The notes under the pieces were generated by a model. It had not been told where the DNA came from. It saw only the letters and a list, made by a program, of their open reading frames with translations, and ran no database searches. A DNA stretch of 64,000 nucleotides from Corynebacterium lemuris (GTDB taxonomy: Bacteria; Actinomycetota; Actinomycetes; Mycobacteriales; Mycobacteriaceae), in the NCBI RefSeq assembly GCF_024919295.1, contig NZ_JANWTC010000003.1, positions 186,001 through 250,000 on the forward strand. Direction: 5' to 3'. The position numbers were made by a program, and so were the translations under genes. The first letter of the stretch is position 1. Every line of letters begins with the position of its first letter. Shown here one piece after another: positions 34,273 to 42,832 of the stretch.

Positions 34273-35621
34273 GTACGCACCTCCCCGACCGGGGAACTCT
34301 CCGGCAGCTCCGGGTCCACTGTCCCGTCGGCCACACCGTCGGCGTTCTCCTTCAACCGCTCAGTCTTGGCCCATCCCTTCTTCCCCAGCAGGATCCGCGC
34401 AACCGCCCTCCATCCCGCGATCATCCACAGCAGCGAGTACGGGACGAACAGGTGCGCGAGGAGAAGTGTCCTGAACACTCCCAGGGATCGCTCGGATCTG
34501 CGGTAGATCAGCGAGAGCAACATGGCGGGGCCGAACGTGAAAAAATAGGTGCTCAGCCAGTACCAGGAGAAGAAGGTGGTTCCCTGGTAGAGGTCGACCA
34601 TGAGATCTACGAACCAGAGGAAGAACGCAACTGTGAAGAGCGAACCCATGAGCAGAACGAACGGGCTCGTCAGGTGGTAGTACACGTCGATCCGCCGTGT
34701 TCCGCTCAGTCTGGTGAGGATGTCCGGAAGCAGCGACCAGGACTGCAGATGTCCCTGGAACCACCGGGTCCGCTGGCGGATCCAACGTTTGAGACTAACC
34801 AGTCCCTGCTGGTGCACTGCCACATCCGGACAAAAGTCGAGACGCAGGCCCTCAATAAGCAGGCGTACCCCCAGGTCAAGGTCCTCGGTGAGCGAATCGC
34901 TCCAGGGATCCTCCCCTAGTGTGGTCAGTGCGGATAACCGGACGAACTGTCCGTTACCGCCCAATCCGGAGCTGCCCAGATGCACCCTGCCGCGCTGGAA
35001 AACCTCTGTGTATAGGACGAACTCCAGATCCTGGAACCGGGCGAGGAGATTGGTGTGTCGGTTGTTGATGCGCACGCCGATCTGGACCCCACCGAGTTCG
35101 GCATCATCGAACCGGGGAAGGACATACTCAAGGGACCGCTCGTCCATACGCCCGTCTGCATCAACCACCACGATGATGGTGGCGTCCAGATCCGGGGCGC
35201 CGATGACCTTTCCGGTGAGGATATGTCTGATTGCGGCGTTGAGCGCCTGCCCCTTTCCCTTCCGGGCGTTGGGCAGGGTCCGCTGCAGGAGATGGACGCG
35301 CGGGTCATCGAAGGACCGCACGACCTCCGCTGTCCTGTCATCCGATCCGTCATCCACCACCAGCACGCTGGTCCGCGGGTAGTCGATACTCACGAGCCGC
35401 TCGATGCTTGCCCCGAGAACGGATTCCTCATTCAGGCACGGAATGACGAAGACTACTTCGTACCTGGTCCCTCCCTCGTCGGTCACCTGACGGGGAAACC
35501 AGGTGCTCTTCCGGAACTGCGACAGCGTGATCATCATCAGCAGGTAAAAAACGAAAATGAGGACCAGCGACAGTGCCACGAGGAAAATCAGGTCAATGCG
35601 TTGCCCGCCAATAAGGATCAT
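34269..35621 (-). CDS. processive GT2 family glycosyltransferase (BcsA/PgaC-like polysaccharide synthase)
   Basis: 450-residue membrane synthase. One N-terminal helix (about 9-31), then the GT-A domain: VVFVIPCLNEESVLGASIER, VLVVDDGSDDRT, the DxD-like IIVVVDADGRM, GSSGLGGNGQF, the catalytic TED in SLTEDLDLGVRL and the QRTRWFQG motif that marks processive enzymes. Three or four C-terminal helices follow (for example YLTS...FVLLMGSLFTVAFFLWFVDL region and FFTFGPAMLLSLIY). Chain-extending synthases of this kind make beta-linked polymers such as poly-GlcNAc. ATG 35621 has AAGGAGG 8 nt upstream and overlaps the upstream gene's stop. Confidence 0.9.
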   Translation of the reverse strand: MILIGGQRIDLIFLVALSLVLIFVFYLLMMITLSQFRKSTWFPRQVTDEGGTRYEVVFVIPCLNEESVLGASIERLVSIDYPRTSVLVVDDGSDDRTAEVVRSFDDPRVHLLQRTLPNARKGKGQALNAAIRHILTGKVIGAPDLDATIIVVVDADGRMDERSLEYVLPRFDDAELGGVQIGVRINNRHTNLLARFQDLEFVLYTEVFQRGRVHLGSSGLGGNGQFVRLSALTTLGEDPWSDSLTEDLDLGVRLLIEGLRLDFCPDVAVHQQGLVSLKRWIRQRTRWFQGHLQSWSLLPDILTRLSGTRRIDVYYHLTSPFVLLMGSLFTVAFFLWFVDLMVDLYQGTTFFSWYWLSTYFFTFGPAMLLSLIYRRSERSLGVFRTLLLAHLFVPYSLLWMIAGWRAVARILLGKKGWAKTERLKENADGVADGTVDPELPESSPVGEVRT

Positions 35622-35986
35622 TTCTGTGCCTCCTTCGGGCTCTCCCCGTTGACATAGGTTTTCTTCGGGTTAAGGTCCGAGCTCCCGGTGTCGGAAACTC
35701 TCCTGATGTACATCACCTGGATCGGGGTCGGCTCAATCGCTTTCCCGCCACCGGTACCTGACGCTTCTGATGCGGAATCCACCTGCTCCCGTTGAGGCTG
35801 ATTAACCTCAAGGAGCACGGCCACCCTGGTACTTCCCCTTCTCCCGGGGCGCCACGTCAGGATGAGCGAAATCAGAACGGCGAGAACATAGGTCAGGAGA
35901 AGAACACTCGCGAATCGAAGGGTGAAACGACTGATGTCGTAGAAGAAGTCACTCAGCGTTGAGCTGTTGGGGATCAATGGGGTCAT
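35618..35986 (-). CDS. small single-pass membrane protein, first gene of the polysaccharide locus
   Basis: About 122 residues from ATG 35986 (MTPLIPNSSTLSDFFYDISR), which has GAGAAC upstream; a GTG at 36034 would add 16 Asn/Gly-rich residues. One hydrophobic helix (FTLRFASVLLLTYVLAVLISL) is followed by a basic WRPGRRGSTR and a polar tail ending KTYVNGESPKEAQK. It overlaps the synthase start by 4 nt. Position and size suggest a PgaD- or BcsB-like accessory partner, but no sequence motif supports that directly. Confidence 0.65.
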   Translation of the reverse strand: MTPLIPNSSTLSDFFYDISRFTLRFASVLLLTYVLAVLISLILTWRPGRRGSTRVAVLLEVNQPQREQVDSASEASGTGGGKAIEPTPIQVMYIRRVSDTGSSDLNPKKTYVNGESPKEAQK

Positions 35987-36034
35987 GCCGTTCTCGTTTT
36001 GTTCGGTCTGGTTACCGTTCCCATTCGCCACCAC

Positions 36035-36601
36035 ATTTCTGTTGGAACGGGCGGAGGGAAGCTCTCTGCACGGGACGGGTTAATCCACCCTCCACATCAG
36101 TGGCCGACAGGTCGACCTTCGCGGGACAAGTCATGCGACGCCTTCTGTACGGGAGAAGAAATTGTCGCCCAACCCGACCCGGAACACTCGCTTGGGCATC
36201 GTCAGCAGAACCGCAGGCGGTTGCCGTCGCCCTATTACGGGATGGAATGCCGGAAAAGATTTTTAATTTCCGTGACAAGCATCACCCTACCGCCCATGTG
36301 TGACCGTGTCTGCAAAATGGGGAATTTCAATTGACGCAGAAACTTTCTTCTCCGCAGCGCCCCCGCGCCGGGGACTGGCCACTGCGGAGAGGATGAAGCC
36401 AGGCACCTGTAGAAGCCATCACCTCCCCCCCGAGGTGAATTCTTTTCCGGCGGGCTCCCGACCCCCTCCGGCCCCCCTCCCCGGATACGTGCCGAGCCCC
36501 CACCGGCGCCTTTATCCCCACCCCACTCCCCTGAGTAGCTGCCGGAATCAACCGGATAACCGCAATTCAGTGGCTGTCACGGTAGCTACCCCTTGCGCCT
36601 G
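36035..36601. promoter_or_regulatory. long structured leader/promoter region upstream of the polysaccharide locus
   Basis: 567 nt with no credible gene. It includes a hairpin with CTCCGCAG (36350-36357) and CTGCGGAG (36382-36389) enclosing an inner CCCCG...CGGGG stem, and a 7-bp hairpin TCACCTC (36419-36425)/GAGGTGA (36432-36438). G-runs on the minus strand (36420-36540) are dense. The minus strand leads to the polysaccharide genes, so this may be a long 5' leader with a structured RNA or riboswitch. I could not match it to a known class. Confidence 0.45.
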
Positions 36602-38863
36602 TCAGTTCAGGCCGGCCCGCTTGAGCGCGGCGGCCATGCTCCCGCCCGGCGCCGCCGGCTTCTTCGGCTGGCGGGACGGTCGTTGCTGCTTCCCACGCCC
36701 CGGCTTGCGGGTGAGTTGACCGGGCTCGTCATCAAGCCGCAGGGACAGGCCGATGCGCTGGCGGTCGACGTCGACCTCCATGACCTTGACCTTGACCACC
36801 TGGCCGGAGCGGACCACCTCGCGTGGGTCGGAGACGAATTTATCGCTCATCGCGGAGACGTGCACCAGGCCGTCCTGGTGGACGCCGACGTCGACGAAGG
36901 CGCCGAAGGCGGCGACGTTGGTGACGGTGCCCTCCAGGACCATGCCGGGGACCAGGTCGGAGATCTTCTCCACGCCCTCCTTGAAGGTGGCGGTGCGGAA
37001 CTCGGGGCGGGGGTCGCGGCCGGGTTTGTCCAGCTCGGCGATGATGTCGGTGACGGTGGGGATGCCGAAGGTCGCGTCGGCGAAATCGGCCGGGCGCAGC
37101 TGGGAGAGCACCCGGGTGTTGCCGATGAGCTCATCGACGCCCAGGCCGGTGGCCGCCGCGATGCGGGCGACGACGGGATAGGCCTCGGGGTTCACGGCGG
37201 AGGAGTCGAGGGGGTCGGCACCGCCGGTGATGCGCAGGAAGCCGGCGCACTGCTCGTAGGCCTTGGGTCCCAGGCGCGGGACCTTGAGCAGGGCCTTGCG
37301 GTTGGGGAAGGCGCCGTTGTCGTCGCGGTGGGCGACGATGTTCTTCGCCAGGGTTCCGGTGACACCGGCGACGCGTTCGAGCAGCGGTACGGAGGCGGTG
37401 TTGAGGTCCACGCCGACGGCGTTGACGGCGGATTCCACCACACCGTCGAGGGTGCGGGCCAGGGCCGTCTGGTTGACGTCGTGCTGGTACTGGCCGACAC
37501 CGATGGCCTTGGGGTCGATCTTGACCAGTTCCGCCAGCGGGTCCTGCAGGCGGCGGGCGATGGAGACCGCCCCGCGCAGGGAGACGTCCATACCGGGGAA
37601 TTCCGCGGCGGCCAGCTCGGAGGCGGAGTAGACGGATGCCCCTGACTCGGAGACCACGACCGGGGTGGGGCGCTTCCCGCCGGTGGTCTGGATCAGGTCA
37701 GCGACCTCGCCTGCCAGCTTCTCTGTTTCCCGGGAGGCGGTGCCGTTGCCCACGGCCAGCAGGTCGACGCCGTGGGTGGCGCACAGGCCGGCCAGTTCCT
37801 GGCGGGCGGCCTCCCAGCGGTTCTGCGGCTGGTGGGGATGGACGATGGTGGTGGCGAGCACCTTGCCGGTGGGGTCGACGACGGCGCATTTCACGCCGTT
37901 GCGGAAGCCCGGGTCCAGGCCCAGGGTGGCGCGCTGGCCGGCGGGGGCGGCGAGCAGGACGTCGCGGAGGTTGGTGGCGAAGACGTCGAGTGCGCCTTCC
38001 TCGGCGGTCTCCTTCAGGCGCATACGCACGTCCAGGCCTGAGGAGACGGCGAGTTTGGTGCGCCAGCCGAAGCGGACGGCGTCGGCAAGCCAGGTGGACT
38101 GGTCGACGGGCAGGTCGAAGCGGTTGGCGATCATGCCTTCGTAGACGGTGTCGTCGCCGGGGTCGAGGTTGAGGTGGAGGACCCCTTCAGATTCGCCGCG
38201 CAGCAGTGCCAGGATGCGGTGGGAGGGCAGCTTTGTGAAGGGTTCGGCGAACTCGAAGTAGTCCTTGAATTTCGCCCCCTCCTGCTCCTTGCCTGCGATG
38301 ACACCGGCGGTGAGCTGCCCGGTGCGGTACATCTGCTCGCGGACCTCGCCGACCAGGTCGGCGTCGAGGGCGAAGCGGTCGATGAGGATGGCGCGCGCCC
38401 CTTCGAGGGCCTTCTTCTCCTCCTCGAAGCCCTCGGTGAGGTAGGTGGTGGCCAGCGTGGCGGGATCGGCGGTGGGATCGTTGATGAGCGCATCCGCCAG
38501 CGGCTCCAGGCCGGCCTCGCGGGCGATGTCGGCCTTGGTGCGGCGGCGCTTCCTGAAGGGCAGGTAGAGGTCCTCGAGGCGGGCCTTGGTCCCGCAGCCT
38601 GCGATCAGTGCGCGCAGGTCGTCGGTGAGTTTGCCCTGCTCCGCGATGGCGGCGAGCACGGTCTCCTTGCGTTCTTCGAGTTCGCGCAGGTAGGTGGCGC
38701 GTTCCTCGATGGTGCGCAGCTGGGTGTCGTCGAGTCCGCCGGTGGCTTCTTTCCGGTAGCGGGCGATGAAGGGGACGGTGTTGCCCTCGGCGAGCAGGTC
38801 GAGGACGGCGCGGATCTGGTCCTCGCGCACGCCGAGTTCCCGGGCGATGGTGGTGGCGATCAT
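36602..38863 (-). CDS. tex: Tex family transcription accessory protein
   Basis: 753-residue RNA-binding protein. N-terminal helical region MIATTIARELGVREDQIRAV, FIARYRKEATGGLDDTQLR, the YqgF/RNase H-like domain (TLGLDPGFRNGVKCAVVDP about 325-345), the helix-hairpin-helix block (LERVAGVTGTLAKNIVAH, ALLKVPRLGPKAYEQCAGFL) and a C-terminal S1 domain (GTVTNVAAFGAFVDVGVHQD, LVHVSAMSD). ATG 38863 gives the family N-terminus; longer frames run back into the divergent gntR gene. Tex proteins modulate transcription and expression of toxins and stress genes. The tail beyond S1 is Lys/Arg/Pro-rich. Confidence 0.95.
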   Translation of the reverse strand: MIATTIARELGVREDQIRAVLDLLAEGNTVPFIARYRKEATGGLDDTQLRTIEERATYLRELEERKETVLAAIAEQGKLTDDLRALIAGCGTKARLEDLYLPFRKRRRTKADIAREAGLEPLADALINDPTADPATLATTYLTEGFEEEKKALEGARAILIDRFALDADLVGEVREQMYRTGQLTAGVIAGKEQEGAKFKDYFEFAEPFTKLPSHRILALLRGESEGVLHLNLDPGDDTVYEGMIANRFDLPVDQSTWLADAVRFGWRTKLAVSSGLDVRMRLKETAEEGALDVFATNLRDVLLAAPAGQRATLGLDPGFRNGVKCAVVDPTGKVLATTIVHPHQPQNRWEAARQELAGLCATHGVDLLAVGNGTASRETEKLAGEVADLIQTTGGKRPTPVVVSESGASVYSASELAAAEFPGMDVSLRGAVSIARRLQDPLAELVKIDPKAIGVGQYQHDVNQTALARTLDGVVESAVNAVGVDLNTASVPLLERVAGVTGTLAKNIVAHRDDNGAFPNRKALLKVPRLGPKAYEQCAGFLRITGGADPLDSSAVNPEAYPVVARIAAATGLGVDELIGNTRVLSQLRPADFADATFGIPTVTDIIAELDKPGRDPRPEFRTATFKEGVEKISDLVPGMVLEGTVTNVAAFGAFVDVGVHQDGLVHVSAMSDKFVSDPREVVRSGQVVKVKVMEVDVDRQRIGLSLRLDDEPGQLTRKPGRGKQQRPSRQPKKPAAPGGSMAAALKRAGLN

Positions 38864-38891
38864 TCGCCCTATTCTAGGCCACACCAATAGT

Positions 38892-38915
38892 GCTAGTATG
38901 GGTAGTACAACTAGC
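38892..38915. promoter_or_regulatory. inverted-repeat operator upstream of the GntR gene
   Basis: GCTAGT (38892-38897) and ACTAGC (38910-38915) are perfect inverted repeats spaced by 12 nt, with TAGTAC inside. The site overlaps a TAGTAT -10-like hexamer (38894-38899) and lies 14 nt before the TTG start. YtrA-subfamily GntR proteins commonly bind such sites in their own promoters. Confidence 0.55.
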
Positions 38916-38929
38916 GAAAGGAGAACGGA

Positions 38930-39286
38930 TTGCTCATCCAACTCGACGCCGCCTCCCCCACCCCCATCTACGCCCAGCTCGTCGCCGCGCTGCGCAAAGC
39001 CATCACCGGCGGTGACATCCACGACGGCGAACGCCTGCCCACCGCGGCGGACCTCGCCGACTCCCTCGACCTCAACCGCAACACCGTGCTGCGCGCCTAC
39101 CGCGACCTGCGCGACGAGGGCCTGGTGGAACTGCGCCGCGGGCGTGGCGCCACCGCCATCACGCCCACCGGAAGGCCGGACGGGGACGTGGAGAAACATC
39201 TCGACGCCCTCGCCGACGCCGCCCTGAAATCCCGCACCCCACTCGCCGCACTCATCGCCGGCCTGACCATCAGAGGAGTCTCCTGA
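38930..39286 (+). CDS. GntR-family (YtrA-type) transcriptional regulator
   Basis: 118-residue protein with a winged-helix GntR domain (residues 1-75: YAQLVAALRKAITGGDIHDG, RLPTAADLADSLDLNRNTVL, RDEGLVELRRGRGATAI) and only a short helical tail, as in the YtrA subgroup, which lacks a large effector domain. The TTG start at 38930 follows AGGAG by 6 nt. It is directly followed by the DUF1648 membrane gene and preceded by a matching inverted repeat, so it probably represses its own two-gene operon. Confidence 0.88.
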   Translation: MLIQLDAASPTPIYAQLVAALRKAITGGDIHDGERLPTAADLADSLDLNRNTVLRAYRDLRDEGLVELRRGRGATAITPTGRPDGDVEKHLDALADAALKSRTPLAALIAGLTIRGVS

Positions 39287-39287
39287 G

Positions 39288-40220
39288 ATGAACCGCTACC
39301 TGCTCACCACCACCGGTATCCCGGCACTCGCCCTGCTGGCCGCCGTCACCTGGTCCCTGACCATCCTGGGTGACCTGCCGGACCCCGTGGCCAGCCACTT
39401 CGCCGCGGACGGCACGGCTGACGGCTTCTCCTCCCCGCTCGTGCTCATCCTCGGTCTCGCGGCCCTGGGCGTGTTCCTGCTGGCGCTTTTCGCCGTGATC
39501 GCCCGTTCCGGTTTCACCTCCGGGATCTCCGCCCGCTTCATGGCCGGCATCGGCTCCGGCTCCGTCCTCCTCCTGGCGGTGCTGCTCGTGCTCATGCTGG
39601 ACGCGCAGCGCGGGCTCGCCGACGCCACCGCCGCCACGCTCGGCGGCACCCTCCCCCTCGCCTTCGGCGTCGCCGCCGCCGGTGGTCTGCTCGTCGCTCT
39701 ACTGACCCGGCCCGTGGTCACCGAGGCCCCCGAATTCGAATCCACCGAGATCCCCCTCAGCGACACCTCCCGCGCGGTGTGGTTCGGCTCGGCGCGCATC
39801 TCCGGCTGGATCCTGGTGATCTTCGTCGCAGGTGCCGTGGTCATCCTGATGACCGCGGTGCACATGCTTCTTGACGCCCAGTGGCTCCTGGCCGCCGTCC
39901 TCTTCGTCTCATTCCTGCCGCTGGTGCTGCTCACCGGCGTGCACATGCGCGTCGACGCCCAGGGCATCCACTGGCGCCTGCTCGCCGGATTCCCGCGCAG
40001 GACCATCCCCTACTCCGCCGTGACCGGCGTGTCCGTGGTGGACATGCGCCCCGGCGACTGGGGCGGCTGGGGCTGGCGCATCGGTCCGCACGGTCAGGCG
40101 CTGTTCTTCCGCAGCGGTGAAGGCCTGCGCATCGAACGCGCCAGGGGCTCCGCCTTCCACATCAGCGTCGACGACGCCTCCCGCGGGGCAGCACTCATTC
40201 GGGCGTATCTGGATTCCTGA
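39288..40220 (+). CDS. DUF1648 domain membrane protein
   Basis: 310-residue integral membrane protein. It begins with a helix followed by LPDPVASHFAADGTADGFSS, the DUF1648 motif (LP..V..H....G..DGF). Further helices occur at about 50-70, 85-105, 115-140, 165-190 and 195-220, followed by a soluble beta-rich C-terminal domain (VDAQGIHWRLLAGFPRRTIP, SVVDMRPGDWGGWGWRIGPH). ATG 39288 is one base after the GntR stop. GntR(YtrA)-DUF1648 pairs recur in Gram-positives, often linked to envelope stress. The stop overlaps the convergent VTT-domain gene by 26 nt. Confidence 0.82.
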   Translation: MNRYLLTTTGIPALALLAAVTWSLTILGDLPDPVASHFAADGTADGFSSPLVLILGLAALGVFLLALFAVIARSGFTSGISARFMAGIGSGSVLLLAVLLVLMLDAQRGLADATAATLGGTLPLAFGVAAAGGLLVALLTRPVVTEAPEFESTEIPLSDTSRAVWFGSARISGWILVIFVAGAVVILMTAVHMLLDAQWLLAAVLFVSFLPLVLLTGVHMRVDAQGIHWRLLAGFPRRTIPYSAVTGVSVVDMRPGDWGGWGWRIGPHGQALFFRSGEGLRIERARGSAFHISVDDASRGAALIRAYLDS

Positions 40221-40908
40221 CGTCCTTCTTCCCGGAGCGGGCCCGCCGCTGCGCCTGGAAGACGGCCACCGCCACCAGGGCGAGGGTGATCCACAGCAGG
40301 TAACGGTTGATCACGTTGACGACCTCCAGCACCTGCTCACCGAAGGTGTAACCCAGCCACATCATCAGGCCGTTGACAACGAGGATGCTGACCACGTTGA
40401 TGGCGAGGACCACCCAGAACCGGATCTTCAGCAGCCCGGCGACGGCGTTGACCACCGAACCAGGCACCGGTCCCGGCAGGTAGGAGACCGGGATCAGCGC
40501 CACCGTGCCGCCCAGGAGGCGGGGCGACTCGTTGTCCACCGCCCGCCGGAAGATCCGGTGGGCGCGCGGCATGTACTGCAGGGACATGTCGATGAACTCC
40601 ATGCCCCATTTCCGACCCATCGCCCAGTAGATGGGCATGAACTTCACCGCGCCGACCACCGAGCACAGGAGGTAGACCACGATCACGCCGTTGCCCACGG
40701 AGGCGTTGGCGCCGGCGACGACTGCGCTGGTGTAGCCGCCGACCAGCAGCGTGTACGCCAGGGGCTGGGTGAGCAGCCAGGCGCGCAGTGGGATGATCAC
40801 CACGGACCACAGCCCCATGAGCAGCAGCGCCGTGAAGAGGATCTTGTCGGTCCGGTCGGGCTGGGAGAGGAAGTCGGGCAGTTCCGGTTCCGGCTTCTTT
40901 TCTGTCAT
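40195..40908 (-). CDS. VTT-domain (DedA-like) membrane protein
   Basis: About 237 residues with five or six hydrophobic segments (DKILFTALLLMGLWSVVIIP, LAYTLLVGGYTSAVVAGANA, VIVVYLLCSVVGAVKFMPIY, GGTVALIPVSYLPGPVPGSV, FWVVLAINVVSILVVNGLMM, LLWITLALVAVAVF). The loop YWAMGRKWGMEF and the PVSYLPGPVPGS turn resemble the DedA/VTT fold thought to move lipids across membranes. Start ATG 40908, or GTG 40914 which has AGGG 5 nt upstream. Function in this organism unknown. Confidence 0.7.
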   Translation of the reverse strand: MTEKKPEPELPDFLSQPDRTDKILFTALLLMGLWSVVIIPLRAWLLTQPLAYTLLVGGYTSAVVAGANASVGNGVIVVYLLCSVVGAVKFMPIYWAMGRKWGMEFIDMSLQYMPRAHRIFRRAVDNESPRLLGGTVALIPVSYLPGPVPGSVVNAVAGLLKIRFWVVLAINVVSILVVNGLMMWLGYTFGEQVLEVVNVINRYLLWITLALVAVAVFQAQRRARSGKKDVRNPDTPE

Positions 40909-41004
40909 GGTCACGCTGGCCCTGCCATCCCTGATCGTGTGAATGTTCCGTACCGATGGTAGCCATCACCCCTGCCCCGGCGCGAGAGGCCGCGCGGATC
41001 AGGG

Positions 41005-41379
41005 TCAGGAACGGTCCTGCCAGGCGCAGGAGGCGCTGATGCCGGGCTCGGTGGGGCCCTCGAGGCTGGTGCCGTACCAGTAGGAGTTCTCCGGCAGGGC
41101 GGAGACGACAGCCTGGGTGGCCTCCCGCAGGGGCAGCCCGGACACACCGTTGATGATCACCCGGTGCAGGGACTCCACCACCGGGTAGTGGCCCTGCTCC
41201 TGGGAGAACTGGGTGATGAGCATGTTGTCGGGTTCGCAGGTGAGGTCGACGATGTCCCCGTGCACCGTACGTACCTCGTAGCCGCACCCGGCCAGGCTCG
41301 CGGGCAGTTCCACAGCCACGCGCGCCCACTCGGCGGGCCTGATCAACAGATTCAGGTCAGTGGAGATCTCGCGGTCCAT
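41005..41379 (-). CDS. hypothetical protein, 124 residues
   Basis: I do not recognise this protein. It has no signal peptide or membrane helix and only scattered Cys. It begins MDREISTDLNLLIRPAEWAR and includes VRTVHGDIVDLTCEPDNMLI and PENSYWYGTSLEGPTEPGIS. GGAG lies just upstream of ATG 41379. It lies 22 nt after the trmD stop on the same strand, so it could be the last gene of a rimM-trmD transcript. Normal codon use and a complete frame between well-defined neighbours support it as a real gene. Confidence 0.7.
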   Translation of the reverse strand: MDREISTDLNLLIRPAEWARVAVELPASLAGCGYEVRTVHGDIVDLTCEPDNMLITQFSQEQGHYPVVESLHRVIINGVSGLPLREATQAVVSALPENSYWYGTSLEGPTEPGISASCAWQDRS

Positions 41380-41401
41380 GTCTCCACGCTACTCCCCCGT
41401 A

Positions 41402-42235
41402 TCAGTCCAGGCCCAGCACCTTGCGGTCGGCGGCCGAGAGCTCGACGTCGGCAAGCAGTTCAGGGCGCACGGCCTGCGTGCGCAGCAGCGCCTGGTCACG
41501 GCGCCAGCGGGCGACCTTGGCATGGTTGCCGGAGAAGAGCACCTCGGGCACATCCAGCCCGCGCCAGGTGCGTGGCTTGGTGTAGCTGGGGCCTTCGAGC
41601 AGGCCGTCGGAGAAGCTGTCCTCCTCGTGGGAACGCCGGTTACCCAGCACGCCGGGGATCAGGCGCACGATGGCCTCGGCGATGACCAGCACGGCAACCT
41701 CCCCGCCGATGAGGACGTAATCGCCGATGGAGACCTCGCGCACGCGGTAGCGGGTGGCCGCATCATCGACGATACGCTGGTCGATGCCCTCGTAGCGCCC
41801 GCAGGCGAAGACGATGTGCTCCTCGTTCGACCAGGCCTGCGCATCTTCCTGGGTGAAGGGTCTGCCCGCGGGGGTGGGCACGATGAGCAGCGGCAGATCG
41901 GAGTCCTCGCCACCGCCGTAGGCCTGCTTATCCACGCCCGCCAGCTCATCGTGGCGCGGGGTGTCCACGTGCGGGAGGGAGGAGGTCAGATCTTCGCCTG
42001 AGGCGGTGCCGGCGGCGACGTCATCAAGCGCAGGCCCCCAGACTCCCGGTTTCATCACCATGCCGGGGCCACCGCCGTAGGGGGTGTCGTCGACGGATTT
42101 GTGCACGTCGGTGGCCCAGGAGCGCAGGTCATGCACACCGACGGAAAGGATGCCCTGTTCAATGGCCTTGCCCAGCAGGGCGTGGCGCAGCGGCTCAAGG
42201 TACTCGGGGAAGATGGTGAGAACATCCAGACGCAT
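41402..42235 (-). CDS. trmD: tRNA (guanosine(37)-N1)-methyltransferase
   Basis: Makes m1G37 in tRNAs reading CNN codons and prevents +1 frameshifts. The 277-residue SPOUT enzyme begins [20 protein letters not shown], then [30 protein letters not shown], the deep-knot block [19 protein letters not shown], and [10 protein letters not shown]-terminal domain ends [20 protein letters not shown]. An insertion (residues about 95-130, [20 protein letters not shown]) typical of actinobacterial TrmD is present. ATG 42235 is used; a GTG at 42244 overlapping the rimM stop is possible. Confidence 0.96.
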   Translation of the reverse strand: MRLDVLTIFPEYLEPLRHALLGKAIEQGILSVGVHDLRSWATDVHKSVDDTPYGGGPGMVMKPGVWGPALDDVAAGTASGEDLTSSLPHVDTPRHDELAGVDKQAYGGGEDSDLPLLIVPTPAGRPFTQEDAQAWSNEEHIVFACGRYEGIDQRIVDDAATRYRVREVSIGDYVLIGGEVAVLVIAEAIVRLIPGVLGNRRSHEEDSFSDGLLEGPSYTKPRTWRGLDVPEVLFSGNHAKVARWRRDQALLRTQAVRPELLADVELSAADRKVLGLD

Positions 42236-42240
42236 GTGGC

Positions 42241-42801
42241 TCACAGATCCAGCAGTCCTTCCGGCGGGGTGATGACGATGGCCTCATTGTCCAGGTCGAC
42301 AATCGGCACGATGGCGTGGACGAAGGGGACGGTGGTCTCCCCGCCCGCATCGAGGGTGATCTCCAGGAGACGGTGTGCCGGGCCGCGGATGACGGAGGTG
42401 ACCTCACCGATGTCCTCCGGCTCCGGCTCGGCCCCCTCGTAGGCGCGGGCATGGGCCTCCTCCTCGGAGACCGCGCCCACGTTGAGCACGCGTAGACCGA
42501 TCAGTTCATGGTCGTAGTAGGCGTCATCATCATCGTCCACCTCCAGCGGCGGCGCCATGAAACGCATCCCGCGCAGCGAATCCGCCGCGGTGCGGTCCGG
42601 AACCTCCTCGAATTTGACCAGCAGCCGGCCCTGGTGGGGGCGCACCGCGGCCACCGTCAGCTCCCGCTGCTTATTGCCCTGCCGCCCGTCGAGCACCTCG
42701 CCGACGGCGAAGCGCAGCTCCGGTTCATCGGTGGTCGCATCCACGACCACCTCGCCACGGATGCCGTGCGACTTGATCACCCTGCCGATCATCAGTTCCA
42801 T
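42241..42801 (-). CDS. rimM: 16S rRNA processing protein RimM
   Basis: 30S maturation factor that binds S19. The 186-residue product begins [20 protein letters not shown], has [40 protein letters not shown], the PRC-barrel part [33 protein letters not shown] and [12 protein letters not shown]. An acidic insert (EVDDDDDA) and another in [17 protein letters not shown] are visible. Just upstream of trmD. ATG 42801 gives the expected N-terminus. Confidence 0.95.
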   Translation of the reverse strand: MELMIGRVIKSHGIRGEVVVDATTDEPELRFAVGEVLDGRQGNKQRELTVAAVRPHQGRLLVKFEEVPDRTAADSLRGMRFMAPPLEVDDDDDAYYDHELIGLRVLNVGAVSEEEAHARAYEGAEPEPEDIGEVTSVIRGPAHRLLEITLDAGGETTVPFVHAIVPIVDLDNEAIVITPPEGLLDL

Positions 42802-42832
42802 GGTCACTGAGCTTATCGCTACGCTGGTTTTC

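Noticed and set aside
36300..36420. A cobalamin-riboswitch-like patch on the plus strand (GCCACTG followed by GAAGCCAGG)
   Set aside because: The other conserved parts (the GGGAA and ACTCC-type core elements) are missing, and no plus-strand gene follows for 2.5 kb.
36035..36601. c-di-AMP (ydaO-type) or c-di-GMP riboswitch on the minus strand
   Set aside because: G-rich leaders looked similar at first, but the conserved CGAACCCG and CAGCTAACCTCG-like blocks were not found.
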